Shown: in pieces, positions 34,725 through 43,544 of the stretch | How the letters are laid out: each line of letters begins with the position of its first letter | Numbering within the stretch: position 1 is the stretch's first letter | Notes under the pieces: model-generated | The model's database searches: none | Told to the model about the DNA's origin: nothing | The model's input: only the letters and a program-made list of their open reading frames with translations | Assembly: GCA_029260315.1 (NCBI GenBank) | Contig: JAJDDM010000009.1 | Location: 1-48,028, forward strand | Source: Phycisphaerales bacterium | Lineage (GTDB): Bacteria; Planctomycetota; Phycisphaerae; Phycisphaerales; UBA1924 | Direction of reading: 5' to 3' | DNA: 48,028 bases | Translations under genes and position numbers: made by a program

Positions 34725-34746
34725 ATGTCACTTCATGAAGTGACAT
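34725..34746. promoter_or_regulatory. Perfect 22-bp palindrome ATGTCACTTCA/TGAAGTGACAT
   Basis: A loop-free palindrome in the 229 bases between the lptD stop and the DUF1015 start. The absence of a loop favours a dimeric protein operator over a hairpin terminator. A partial echo, CATGAAGTTTGGGTTCATG, follows at 34744-34762. Confidence 0.6.
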
Positions 34747-34784
34747 GAAGTTTGGGTTCATGTTGTGAGCGGGTTGACGGCGCA

Positions 34785-37700
34785 TCACCCGCCTAGCCCG
34801 CTGCTGCTGCGTGGGCCGCCGATGCCCTGGACGCGCAGGCTACCCTCGCGGAAGCCGAAGGGCTCGAAGGTGATCCCGAAGCTGGCGACACCCTCGATGT
34901 TGTCGTAGAAGAGGGCGAAGCCGACGACGACGCCCGGAAGCTCGCGGGCGAGTTCAAGCGTGGCCCGCCGGAAGTCGCCCCGGTCGGTGTCGTAAGAGAT
35001 GCTGGAGTAGAGCTCGTACTTGTCGCCGAGTTGCTGGGTGTTGACCAGGTCGAGGAAGGTGGCGTCGAGGGCGTTGATGGAGCGCAGTTCGAGGCTGGTG
35101 GAGTTGAGCGAGCCGTGGTCGACGAGCACGCCGACGCTCATGCGGGCGGGCTGAGAGGTCTCGAAGCTCTGGATGACCTCGCCGGAAAACGCGACGGCGT
35201 CGGTGGCCCGCCACACGCTGCGCAGCGCGCCGAACTCGCCCGGATTGCTGAGCTCCGGGCGGGGGTCGTAGTAGCGGCCGATGGCGAGCGGCTCGCCGGT
35301 ATCGCTCTGGAAGACGAGCTCGCCGTCGATCGTGAGCACGTCGACGCTCTGCCAGCGCCCCGGGCCGCCGCGTTTGGTCTGGAAGGTCTGATCGAGGCCG
35401 ACGCGCAGCATGGAGCCATCGAGCAGGCCCTCGACGCCGTAGTCGTAGATCGGCAGGTCTTCTCGGTCGATCGTGGTGCCGGCGTGGAAGATGGTGACGC
35501 TCGGCTCGACGACGTGGCGCAGGCGGTGGATATCCAGCAGGTCGGACTCGACGCCGTCGGCGGTGCTGGTGAGCGTCGTCGAGGCTCTCAGGCCCGCTGC
35601 GCCCCAGAGGCGTGCCTGATCGTCTTCTTCGGGGCTGAACTCGTTGAACTGATCGTCGTAGAGCGTGCCTCGCACGACGCCGAAGGGGTTGAGCCGGATC
35701 GGCCCGACGTCGGCGGCCATCGCCAGTTCGTGGCGCGTGTCGAAGCGCAGGACGCTGCTCTCGGTAAAGCCCTCTGCGCGCAGGCGGTCGCCGATGGACT
35801 CGTTCGGCTCGATCCCGAACGCCCGCTGGCCGAGAAAACTGGTCGTATAGCCGAGTTCGTCGGCGTTGGGCTCGGTGAAGTTCAGACGGAGGTTGCCGGC
35901 GCGGTACTCGGAGCTGAGCGTCAGCAGGCCCGGGCTCGAATCGGCGAACAGGTCGATCGCCTGCTGATGGAACGAGGCCTCGGGCAGATGTTCGGTGACG
36001 TAGCCGGGGGTCTGGAGGGCGAACTCGTTGACGCTGAAGTCGTTGAGCTGGCCGCGGGCGTCGAGGGCGAGCGCGGTGTTTCCCTCGCGCCGTTGGAGAT
36101 AGCCGCCGGTCATGAACGGGCGACGGGTGTTGCCGAACGACTCGAACAACCCGTCGACGAAGGTCTCGTCGGAGAAGTACGAGGCTTCCAGCCACATGGT
36201 CCAGCGTTCGTCGAGGACCCATCGCTGGTCGAAGAGGATCATGCCGCGGGTGTCCTCGTCGTGTCCGAGCTTGCGGCCGGTATGGAGTCGGTCCTCGCCG
36301 CGGTCCTCGATGAGCCAGTAGGTTTGCAGGCGGCCGGTCATGTTGGGCTCGTTGAAGACGACATCAAGGCCGAGGCCGGGCCCGCGGGTGAAGTAGCCGT
36401 CGATGAGCAGCTCGGCGTCGGTGCCGCCGGGCAGCTCGACGCCGAAGAGGCTCTCGAAGTCCCAGCCGGTGCGCAGGGCGAAGCCCGAGCCGGTCGCCGA
36501 GTCGAAGCCCAGGCGGGTGATGGGGATCCGCTCGGGATCGCCCTGGATCATGGGCAGGTAGAAGAACGGCAGGCCCGCGCCGCGCAGGACCATGTCGTGG
36601 GCGCGAACGAAGTAGCGATCCTCGCCCTGGGCCTGGGGGCGGCGGGTGAGCGTCAGCTCGCGCGCTCCGATCGAGAGGTGCGGCTTGGCGAAGCTCGAGA
36701 TCGCGACCGTCGCTCTCTCGGCGCTGAACTGGTCGGCCGACTCCTGGCGGATCGCGTCGGCACGAACGTAGAGCGGGATCTGACGCTCGTCGTCATACGC
36801 CCAGAGCACCGCGTCGAGGACGACCGCCCTGTCATTGGCGATGTCGTAGAAGATCCGCGGGCCGCGCAGGGTGTAGTCGCCGTCGGTGACCAGCACCTCG
36901 CCCTCCAGATAGAGCCCGCGAATGTTGTCGGGGCTCATCGTCTGGAGCAGGCCGGTGACGGGGCCGGGATCGAGAAACAGCACGGCCCGCTGGGCTCGCA
37001 TCTCGATCGAACGCCCCTTGCGCAGGTCTTCATAGAGCAGCGTGACGCCGCCGGAGATAAGCACGCTGTTCTCGTCCTCGCCGGAGACGACCGTCAGCTC
37101 GCCGTAGCTGAACGAGATCGTGCCGCTGCTGGCGAAGATCGGCTCGCGATGCTCGGCGGTCTGGAGCGAATCCAGCAGACGCTGCAACTCCGCGGGCGTC
37201 TCGGCGATGCGCTCGTCGATGACCTCGCCCTCGGGCGTCGTGTAGAGCGGCATCCCGAGCTGGCGGCGGAGGCGCTGGGCGAAATCGAGCTCCGCCTGGC
37301 GGAGGAACTCGCTCTCCTCGCGACCCTCGAGGATCAGGTCGGCGCCGATACGGACCGGGTCGGCGACGCGCACGACGCCCTCCAGCGGCAGCCGCCCGGC
37401 ACTGATCGAGACCAGCGACTCGTCCTGAGCCGAGAACGTCTGGTCGAGGTAGGCATGCACCTGATAGACCGGCTGACCCGCAGTCTCCAACCGCGGCAGA
37501 CGCTGGAGCCAGACCACCGCACGCCGAGCCCGGAACTGTTGATAGCCCAGCGTCAGGCGGACATCGCCCTCCAGCAGCAATCGCTGCACCGGTTGAGCCC
37601 CCGCTCGGCGGGTCAGAGGGCCGGATTCGCTCCAGACCCTCGCCGAGGTCGCGCTGATGATGATGACGCCGTCGGCGACTTCCAGCGGCAACCGCGTCCC

Positions 37701-37802
37701 GGCAAAGTCCCTGCCTGTGACCTCGAAGGCATCGATCGGCTGCGTTGCGTGAGCCGCGGCGCACAGCCAGCATCCGAGAAGCAGGCCCAATCCGTGTCGC
37801 AC
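34785..37802 (-). CDS. lptD: LPS-assembly protein LptD (OstA)
   Basis: A 1005-residue outer-membrane protein that inserts lipopolysaccharide into the outer leaflet. Signal peptide MRHGLGLLLGCWLCAAAHA. An N-terminal OstA-type beta-taco region (about 40-420) has strands such as LLLEGDVRLTLGYQQFRARRAVVWLQ and LYLEGEVLVTDGDYTLRGPRIFYD. GAGLPFFYLPMIQGDPERIPITRLGF is the LptD linker signature, followed by a large C-terminal barrel with alternating strands (MWLEASYFSDETF and others). The mature part contains no cysteine, so the E. coli disulfide pattern cannot form. It is one gene, with no lptE, lptA or surA beside it. The family is associated with LPS-type outer membranes, which fits a diderm planctomycete. 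Confidence 0.88.
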   Translation of the reverse strand: MRHGLGLLLGCWLCAAAHATQPIDAFEVTGRDFAGTRLPLEVADGVIIISATSARVWSESGPLTRRAGAQPVQRLLLEGDVRLTLGYQQFRARRAVVWLQRLPRLETAGQPVYQVHAYLDQTFSAQDESLVSISAGRLPLEGVVRVADPVRIGADLILEGREESEFLRQAELDFAQRLRRQLGMPLYTTPEGEVIDERIAETPAELQRLLDSLQTAEHREPIFASSGTISFSYGELTVVSGEDENSVLISGGVTLLYEDLRKGRSIEMRAQRAVLFLDPGPVTGLLQTMSPDNIRGLYLEGEVLVTDGDYTLRGPRIFYDIANDRAVVLDAVLWAYDDERQIPLYVRADAIRQESADQFSAERATVAISSFAKPHLSIGARELTLTRRPQAQGEDRYFVRAHDMVLRGAGLPFFYLPMIQGDPERIPITRLGFDSATGSGFALRTGWDFESLFGVELPGGTDAELLIDGYFTRGPGLGLDVVFNEPNMTGRLQTYWLIEDRGEDRLHTGRKLGHDEDTRGMILFDQRWVLDERWTMWLEASYFSDETFVDGLFESFGNTRRPFMTGGYLQRREGNTALALDARGQLNDFSVNEFALQTPGYVTEHLPEASFHQQAIDLFADSSPGLLTLSSEYRAGNLRLNFTEPNADELGYTTSFLGQRAFGIEPNESIGDRLRAEGFTESSVLRFDTRHELAMAADVGPIRLNPFGVVRGTLYDDQFNEFSPEEDDQARLWGAAGLRASTTLTSTADGVESDLLDIHRLRHVVEPSVTIFHAGTTIDREDLPIYDYGVEGLLDGSMLRVGLDQTFQTKRGGPGRWQSVDVLTIDGELVFQSDTGEPLAIGRYYDPRPELSNPGEFGALRSVWRATDAVAFSGEVIQSFETSQPARMSVGVLVDHGSLNSTSLELRSINALDATFLDLVNTQQLGDKYELYSSISYDTDRGDFRRATLELARELPGVVVGFALFYDNIEGVASFGITFEPFGFREGSLRVQGIGGPRSSSGLGG

Positions 37803-37900
37803 GTCCGATCCTTCCCGCGGGTTCCGCAGCGTCCGATGCCGCGGTTGTGGCTTGCTGCGATGCTACCGCGCGCCGGGCGATGCGCCAAGCGGGGGTCCCC

Positions 37901-39361
37901 TCAGATCAGGTGAGATGAGCCGGGCTCGATTGATGTGGGCAGCTTGGCACCGGCAAGGTCGGCAGGCTCCAGCGCGGTCGCCGCGCTGATCTCCAGCAGG
38001 CAGTCCGGCGTGCCATCCGGTCGTCGGGGAATGTCGACGCCGACGGTGGCGAGCCAGCGTGCGGCCCGCTCGGTCTGCAACTGAGCACTCGTTTGCGGGC
38101 TGTCGTTGCCCTCGGCGTTCTTGATCGGGCCGAACTCCTCGATCCGATCGGTCTCCAGAATGATCGAACTCCCGGCCCTGCCCATCGCGTCGAACACGAA
38201 TCTCTCAAGCTTGACGGCGTTGGGTTCGCTCGGATCGACCGCGTCGCCCGTGTCGGGATCGACGTGCGACACCTTCTTGACCGCGCGATGGAACGGCAGA
38301 GCGAAGCGAGGATCGCCATGGATCCGCTCGATGAACGCCACGCTCATCGCGTGGATGGCGGGGTTGCCCGCGGCAAACCGCAGCGATCCGTCCGGATTAC
38401 GGGCCTCTGCGAGGTCCTTGGGCAGGTCGGAGTACTCGATCATGTCCAGCGTGCCGTCGGCCAGGCAGAATAGCCCGACCGGTTCGTGGGGGTCGCGCTT
38501 CGCCACCATCTTGCTGGACATCTCGCCTGAGGAATCCGGCGCGCCGATGTGCAGGCCCAGGAACAATGGGTTGACCGCCCGGACCAGCGGATTGTCGACT
38601 TGGAAGTAGCTGACGTGCTCGACGCCGCGGGCCCGCATGTCGGCGGTCGCGCCGCTCTCGACCAGCGCCCGGAACGACCCGCCGTGCCCGTCGGGGTTCG
38701 TCGCGAGGGTGGACTTGGACGCCAGCAGGATCCGCCCGCTGCCAGCGTCAAAGCTCGGCATGACCCCCTGGGGAAAGAACACGACCTGCGACCGGTCGAG
38801 CCCGAAGTAATGCTGCGAATCAAAGAACGAGCGAGTCTGCGCGTCGTTCAGCGGGCTGGTCATGATGTACCAGGGGATCGTCGTTTCGTACTCGCGTTGG
38901 CTCGCGAGGATCCCCTCGGCAAAGATCTGAAACAGTGGCTTGCGCGAGACCGCGCCCGCGGGATAGCAGCCCTTGGGTCCGTCGTAGCCAAGCCGCGAGC
39001 CCTGCCCGCCGGCGACCGTGAAGCACGCGACCTTGCCGGCACGGATGAGCGACTCGCCGGCGGCGCGTGCCGCGCTCGCGTCCCAGGGACGGCTCTTGGA
39101 CGACGGGTCTTGCGGATAGAACGGCGCGGGCTCGAGGGTGTCGGGCGTCGGGGCGTGCGGCTGGCCTCGAACGTACGTCGTCACGAGATCCGGTATCGCT
39201 TCCAGATCCAGCGCCTCGACCTGATCGACGAGCGTTCGGCGGTCGTGCGGCGGGAGTTCTTCCCAGAACGACAGGAGATGCTCCTGATCGATCGCCCGCA
39301 GCCGCCCGCGCAGGCTGTCGATTGCTGTCGATATGGGCGGCGTGCTCTCGCTCGTGCTCAT
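37901..39361 (-). CDS. UDP-sugar pyrophosphorylase (UAP/UGP family)
   Basis: A 486-residue nucleotidyltransferase of the eukaryote-like UDPGP family, which makes UDP-GlcNAc/GalNAc or UDP-glucose from UTP and the sugar-1-phosphate. The active-site loop AGGQGSRLGYDGPKG lies at residues 117-131. Later motifs fit UAP1: PWYIMTSPLNDAQTR, VVFFPQGVMPSFD, YFQVDNPLVRAVNPLFLGLHI (metal Asp) and SSKMVAKRDPHEPVG. The family as seen here is closest to UDP-N-acetylglucosamine pyrophosphorylase; the exact sugar is inferred. It diverges from rpe across 80 bases. Confidence 0.88.
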   Translation of the reverse strand: MSTSESTPPISTAIDSLRGRLRAIDQEHLLSFWEELPPHDRRTLVDQVEALDLEAIPDLVTTYVRGQPHAPTPDTLEPAPFYPQDPSSKSRPWDASAARAAGESLIRAGKVACFTVAGGQGSRLGYDGPKGCYPAGAVSRKPLFQIFAEGILASQREYETTIPWYIMTSPLNDAQTRSFFDSQHYFGLDRSQVVFFPQGVMPSFDAGSGRILLASKSTLATNPDGHGGSFRALVESGATADMRARGVEHVSYFQVDNPLVRAVNPLFLGLHIGAPDSSGEMSSKMVAKRDPHEPVGLFCLADGTLDMIEYSDLPKDLAEARNPDGSLRFAAGNPAIHAMSVAFIERIHGDPRFALPFHRAVKKVSHVDPDTGDAVDPSEPNAVKLERFVFDAMGRAGSSIILETDRIEEFGPIKNAEGNDSPQTSAQLQTERAARWLATVGVDIPRRPDGTPDCLLEISAATALEPADLAGAKLPTSIEPGSSHLI

Positions 39362-39441
39362 GGCGCTTCGCTCCGCGTGATGCTGAACTCGGTTGCTCTG
39401 CGCGGCATCGTAGAGGCGAACCGCGCCGATACGATGGCCCC

Positions 39442-40140
39442 ATGCACGAATGGCTCACGCATCCGCAGCGCCTGCCGATGGTGGGCCCGTCGATCCTCGC
39501 CGCGGACTTTGCGGAGATGGGCGAGCAGTGCCGGCGGGCGCTCGAGGCCGGCGGCGACTTCCTGCACCTGGACGTCATGGACGGGCACTTCGTGCCGAAC
39601 CTGACGATGGGCCCGGATATGTGCCGGGCGATCCGTCGCCATCTGCCCGATGCGCGGCTGGACGTCCATCTGATGGTCGAGCGGCCGGAGATGTACTTCG
39701 AGCCGTTCGCCGAGGCGGGCGCCAACGCGATCTCGTTCCATGTCGAGGTGCTGGCGGAAGCTGATCCGCTGGGCACGATGCGCGAGTGGGGCGAGCGGGT
39801 CAGAGACTTGGGCTGTGCGCCGGGCCTGGTCATCAACCCCCCCACCAACCTGCTCGACGACCATCTCGAACTGTTTCAACTGGCTGATCTGGCGCTAGTC
39901 ATGTCGGTCAACCCGGGCTTCGGCGGGCAGAGCTTCATCGCAGAGGTGCTCGGCAAGTGCCGACGGCTGCGCGACGCCCTGCCCGAGACCACCCGGATCG
40001 AAATCGACGGCGGGATCGACCCCAGCACCGTCCGCGAGGCGACCGACGCGGGGGCCGACATGCTCGTAGCGGGCTCGGCGATCTTCCGCAAGCCGATCGA
40101 GACCTGGGCGGACCGGATCTCCCAGATCCGCGGCGGCTGA
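39442..40140 (+). CDS. rpe: Ribulose-phosphate 3-epimerase
   Basis: A 232-residue TIM barrel interconverting ribulose-5-phosphate and xylulose-5-phosphate in the pentose phosphate pathway. The start at 39442 (MHEWLTHPQ) precedes GPSILAADFAEM, then DFLHLDVMDGHFVPNLTMGPDM (catalytic Asp/His), LDVHLMVERPE, NAISFHVE, LVMSVNPGFGGQSF and RIEIDGGIDPST with the phosphate site VAGSAIF. All metal and catalytic residues are present. It precedes the phosphatase-fold gene by 200 bases. Confidence 0.95.
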   Translation: MHEWLTHPQRLPMVGPSILAADFAEMGEQCRRALEAGGDFLHLDVMDGHFVPNLTMGPDMCRAIRRHLPDARLDVHLMVERPEMYFEPFAEAGANAISFHVEVLAEADPLGTMREWGERVRDLGCAPGLVINPPTNLLDDHLELFQLADLALVMSVNPGFGGQSFIAEVLGKCRRLRDALPETTRIEIDGGIDPSTVREATDAGADMLVAGSAIFRKPIETWADRISQIRGG

Positions 40141-40340
40141 TTCCTCGGCCCGAGCCTTGGTCTGATAGCCTCGAATTGCCAAACATGACCCAATCAAACA
40201 GGACGATATCAGGGGTTTCGACGAGAGATCGGCCCTCGATTCCCGATGGACGAGGGTGCTACACTCCCCGCTTGACCGTGGGGCTGATGGGGGATCGGGG
40301 CTCGAGAGCCTCGGACTTCATCAGGGCTCAAGGAGGTCGC

Positions 40341-40961
40341 ATGGCCGACGCGAGTGCCATCACCGTGCTCTTGGTCACGACCGGGAGCACAGCCTGGGAG
40401 GACGAGGGCCGCCTGTGCGGCGCGACCGACTTGGCGATGAGCGAAGTAGGACAAGACCGGTTCGTCGAGGCGCTGGCCAGCGTGTCCGGTGACGGTCTGG
40501 ACGTGGTCTACTGCGGGCCGGACGAGGGCAGCGTCGATGCCGGCGAACTGGTCGCCAAGCGATTCGGGGCCCGCAAGCGGGTCGTGCCGGCGTTGCGCGA
40601 GGTCGGGCTGGGCCTCTGGGAGGGCCAGCGGCGCGACGATCTGTCGTCTCGCAGCCCGAAGACGTACAAGCAATGGTGTGAGAACCCCGCGAGCGTGGTG
40701 CCGCCGGAGGGTGAGACGACCGGCGAGGCCCGCGAGCGGATCGTGGGCGAGATGTGCCGACTCATCGAGAAGGCCCGCGCGGGTGGCCAGAAGATCGCGT
40801 TTGTCGTCCGCCCCATGGCGGCGGCGATCGCCCACGAGGCCCTGCTGGAGGCCAGCGCCGACCAGGAGGGCGACGGGCAGGACGGCGTGTTCGAGTGGAA
40901 GACCGTGTGGTGCGAGCGCGTGCGGGAGCTGCGCGCGACGTGCCGAGCCGGCGCCGCCTGA
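40341..40961 (+). CDS. Histidine-phosphatase-fold protein lacking both catalytic histidines
   Basis: A 206-residue protein with an excellent ribosome site (AAGGAGG) eight bases before the ATG at 40341. It aligns with phosphoglycerate-mutase/histidine-phosphatase proteins: residues 9-37 read like the opening strand and helix, and LGLWEGQ, PPEGET and the C-terminal strands are kept. But the catalytic RHG is Thr13-Thr14-Gly15, the usual SHG near the end is Arg157-Pro158-Met159, and the arginine of the SPLxRAxqTA site is not seen (CGPDEGSVDAGELVA). It can hardly be a phosphohistidine enzyme. A binding or regulatory role is inferred. It lies between rpe and accD and may be co-transcribed with accD (19 bases). 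Confidence 0.8.
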   Translation: MADASAITVLLVTTGSTAWEDEGRLCGATDLAMSEVGQDRFVEALASVSGDGLDVVYCGPDEGSVDAGELVAKRFGARKRVVPALREVGLGLWEGQRRDDLSSRSPKTYKQWCENPASVVPPEGETTGEARERIVGEMCRLIEKARAGGQKIAFVVRPMAAAIAHEALLEASADQEGDGQDGVFEWKTVWCERVRELRATCRAGAA

Positions 40962-40980
40962 TCCAACGCAGAGGAAAACC

Positions 40981-41826
40981 ATGACCAAAGCCGCGAGCAG
41001 GACGTGGGCGGATGTCAAGCCGGCGAGGCGCAACGCCATCCCCGAGGGGCTGTGGATGCGCTGCCCCGGGGTGGGCTGCGGGCAGATGATCTACCGCCGG
41101 CAGGTAGAGCAGAATCTCCAGGTGTGCCCCGAGTGCGGGCACCATTTCCGAGTCAGCGCGACCGAGCGGGTGCAACAGCTCGCCGACGCCGGGACGTTCG
41201 TGTCGATGTTCGAGGATCTGGTCTCGAGCGATCCGCTGAAGTTCGAGGATCTGCGGTTGTACACCGATCGGCTTGCGACCGAGCAGATGCGATCCGGGCG
41301 GCCGGACGCGGCGCTGGCGGGTGAGCTATTCATCAAGGGCCGCCCGGCGGCTCTGTGCTGCCTGGACCTGCACTTCATGATGGGCTCGATGGGCAGCGTC
41401 GTGGGCGAGGTCATCACGAGAACGATCGAGCACGCGACCGAGCGGAAGCTGCCATTGATCATCGTCAGCGGCTCCGGCGGGGCGCGGATGCAGGAATCGG
41501 GGCTCAGCCTGATGCAGATGGCCAAGACTTCTGCGGCCCTGGCCCGCTACGACGACGCCGGCGGGGTCTTCATCAGCGTGCTGACCGACCCGACGACCGG
41601 CGGGGTGACGGCGTCGTTCGCGATGCTGGGCGATGTGATCATCGCAGAGCCGAACGCGCTGATCGGGTTCGCCGGGCCACGAGTGATCCAGCAGACGATC
41701 CGCCAGGAGCTGCCCGAGGGGTTTCAGCGGAGCGAGTTCCTGCTCGGCGCGGGGCTGATCGATCGGGTCGCGCCGCGGGATCAGTTGCGCAGCGAGATTG
41801 CCCGGATCATCGACTACGCTCGCTGA
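40981..41826 (+). CDS. accD: Acetyl-CoA carboxylase carboxyltransferase subunit beta
   Basis: A 281-residue subunit that transfers carboxyl from biotin to acetyl-CoA, giving malonyl-CoA for fatty acids. The N-terminal zinc ribbon has MRCPGVGCGQMIYRR and VCPECGHHFRV. The crotonase-like core includes MGSMGSVVGE, LPLIIVSGSGGARMQES, TDPTTGGVTASFAMLGDVIIAEP and GFAGPRVIQQTIRQELPEGFQRSEFLL, all standard. The ATG at 40981 follows GAGGAAA. The stop TGA shares a base with the ATG of lnt. accA is not in the window. Confidence 0.96.
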   Translation: MTKAASRTWADVKPARRNAIPEGLWMRCPGVGCGQMIYRRQVEQNLQVCPECGHHFRVSATERVQQLADAGTFVSMFEDLVSSDPLKFEDLRLYTDRLATEQMRSGRPDAALAGELFIKGRPAALCCLDLHFMMGSMGSVVGEVITRTIEHATERKLPLIIVSGSGGARMQESGLSLMQMAKTSAALARYDDAGGVFISVLTDPTTGGVTASFAMLGDVIIAEPNALIGFAGPRVIQQTIRQELPEGFQRSEFLLGAGLIDRVAPRDQLRSEIARIIDYAR

Positions 41827-43532
41827 TGCACGCGCGGGCGAGGCCGGACACTCCGAGCAAGGCGAAGAGATGGCGGGGTGGCGAGGCGCTCGGCGCGGGG
41901 CTGCTGTTCGGGCTGATCATGGTGCTGGCGTTTCCCGGCGTGGGCGCGTGGCCGGTGGTAGTGCTCGCGCCGCTGCCACTGATCTGGCTCGCGGAGCGTG
42001 CCGCGGCACTCGGGCGATCGCCCTTCCGTACAGGCGTCCTTGCGGGGCTCGGCACGCTGCCGATGTGGCTGTTCGAGCATCAGTGGGTCGCGCAGATGAG
42101 CGCGTTGGGGCTGGTGCCGCTGGGGCTGGTGCTCTCGGTGTATCCGGGGCTGTTCGTCTGGTTTCTGATTCGCATCCGTCGGCGGTGGTCGCGGCTGCCG
42201 GCCTGGGTGGTCGCGGGGCCGCTGTGGATGGCGATCGAGTTTTTTCGAGGTTCGCTGATCTTTGACGGATATCCGTGGCTGCTGGTCGCCCATCCGCTGA
42301 TCGAGTTTTCAACTCTGGCGATGCCGGCCCGGCTGTTCGGCACATACGCGGTGAGCATGCTGGGCGTGACCGTGAGCGCTGCGGTCTTTGACGCGATCCG
42401 GGGGCGATGGATGTCGGCGGGCGGCGTTCTGGTGGGGCTCACGGCGATCTGGGGTGGCTCAGCGGTTCTGGCGATGGGATCAACGGTCTCGGATCGGACG
42501 CTGACGATCGGACTGATCCAGACCAACGTATCCCAGAGCGTGCGGGGATCCTGGCCCGAGCAGGCGCGGGTCGAGGAGATGGTCGAGCTGGATCGGATGA
42601 CCCGAGCCGCGGCGGAGCAGATCGGCGATCGCTCGCCGAGCGTAATCGTCTGGCCGGAGACGATGTTCCCGGGTTATTTTCTCGATGAGGAGTCGTTGAA
42701 TGCGGTTCGGTCGCTGGACGATCGGGCGGCGGGATTCCGCGACGGGGCACTGGCGTTCGCGCAAGCCACCGTGCAGTTGGAGGAGCGCGTAGGTCCCCCA
42801 CTGCTGGTCGGTGTCTCGGCGTACGAGGGACTGCGATTTGAGGCCGGCGATGGGCGGATCACCTGGGACAGCGTCGCGCGATACAACAGCTCGCTGCTGC
42901 TGGATGATGGCGTTCAGCGTGCCCGCTATGACAAGGTCTTTCTGACCCCTTTCGGCGAGGTGATGCCGTACATCTCGGTGTGGCCTTGGCTGGAGCGGAC
43001 ACTGCTGCGATTCGGGGCCAGGGGGATGCAGTTCGACCTGACCGCCGGGAATCGCCCGGTGCGGTTTGATCTTGGCGATGGCGTGCGGGTGGCGACGCCG
43101 ATCTGCTTTGAGGCAACGATGCCGGGAGTCTGTCGGAAGCTCGCGTTCGCGGATGGCGATCGCCGAGTCGAGATCCTGATCAACATGACCAACGACGGGT
43201 GGTTCGGGAGCTCGGACGCGGGACGCCGCCTGCACCTGCTCTCGGCTCGCTGGCGATGCGTGGAGCTTGCGACGCCGATGGCGCGGAGCGCGAACACCGG
43301 GATATCGTGCCTGATCGACACCTCGGGGACGGTCCTGAGCCGCCTGCCGGTGCGCGAACGGGGGTATCTGGTGGTGCAGACGCCCGTGGGCGTGGGCGTG
43401 CCGCTGTTCGCGCGGATCGGGCACGCCCTGCCCTGGGCGGCCCTGATCGGGGCCATCCTGCTGGTGGGAACGACGTACTTTGGGGACCGATGCCCGGAAA
43501 ACGCCGATGCAGGCCCGGCAGAGACTGATTGA
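41826..43532 (+). CDS. lnt: Apolipoprotein N-acyltransferase
   Basis: A 568-residue inner-membrane enzyme that adds the third acyl chain to the N-terminal cysteine of lipoproteins. The N-terminal half has several hydrophobic segments (about residues 20-225). The carbon-nitrogen hydrolase domain follows, with the Glu-Lys-Cys triad visible: Glu in VIVWPETMFPGYF, Lys in YDKVFLTPFGEVMPY and Cys in VATPICFEATMPG. The last hydrophobic stretch near the C-terminus is a membrane anchor. It starts inside the accD stop (TGATG), so translation is likely coupled. A lipoprotein gene follows. Confidence 0.92.
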   Translation: MHARARPDTPSKAKRWRGGEALGAGLLFGLIMVLAFPGVGAWPVVVLAPLPLIWLAERAAALGRSPFRTGVLAGLGTLPMWLFEHQWVAQMSALGLVPLGLVLSVYPGLFVWFLIRIRRRWSRLPAWVVAGPLWMAIEFFRGSLIFDGYPWLLVAHPLIEFSTLAMPARLFGTYAVSMLGVTVSAAVFDAIRGRWMSAGGVLVGLTAIWGGSAVLAMGSTVSDRTLTIGLIQTNVSQSVRGSWPEQARVEEMVELDRMTRAAAEQIGDRSPSVIVWPETMFPGYFLDEESLNAVRSLDDRAAGFRDGALAFAQATVQLEERVGPPLLVGVSAYEGLRFEAGDGRITWDSVARYNSSLLLDDGVQRARYDKVFLTPFGEVMPYISVWPWLERTLLRFGARGMQFDLTAGNRPVRFDLGDGVRVATPICFEATMPGVCRKLAFADGDRRVEILINMTNDGWFGSSDAGRRLHLLSARWRCVELATPMARSANTGISCLIDTSGTVLSRLPVRERGYLVVQTPVGVGVPLFARIGHALPWAALIGAILLVGTTYFGDRCPENADAGPAETD

Positions 43533-43544
43533 AGGAGACCGCTC

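Noticed and set aside
35031-37913. Very long plus-strand open frame (960 codons) opposite lptD
   Set aside because: Its translation is low-complexity Ala/Gly/Glu/Val without domains. It is the reverse frame of a high-GC gene; lptD on the other strand has a signal peptide and family motifs.
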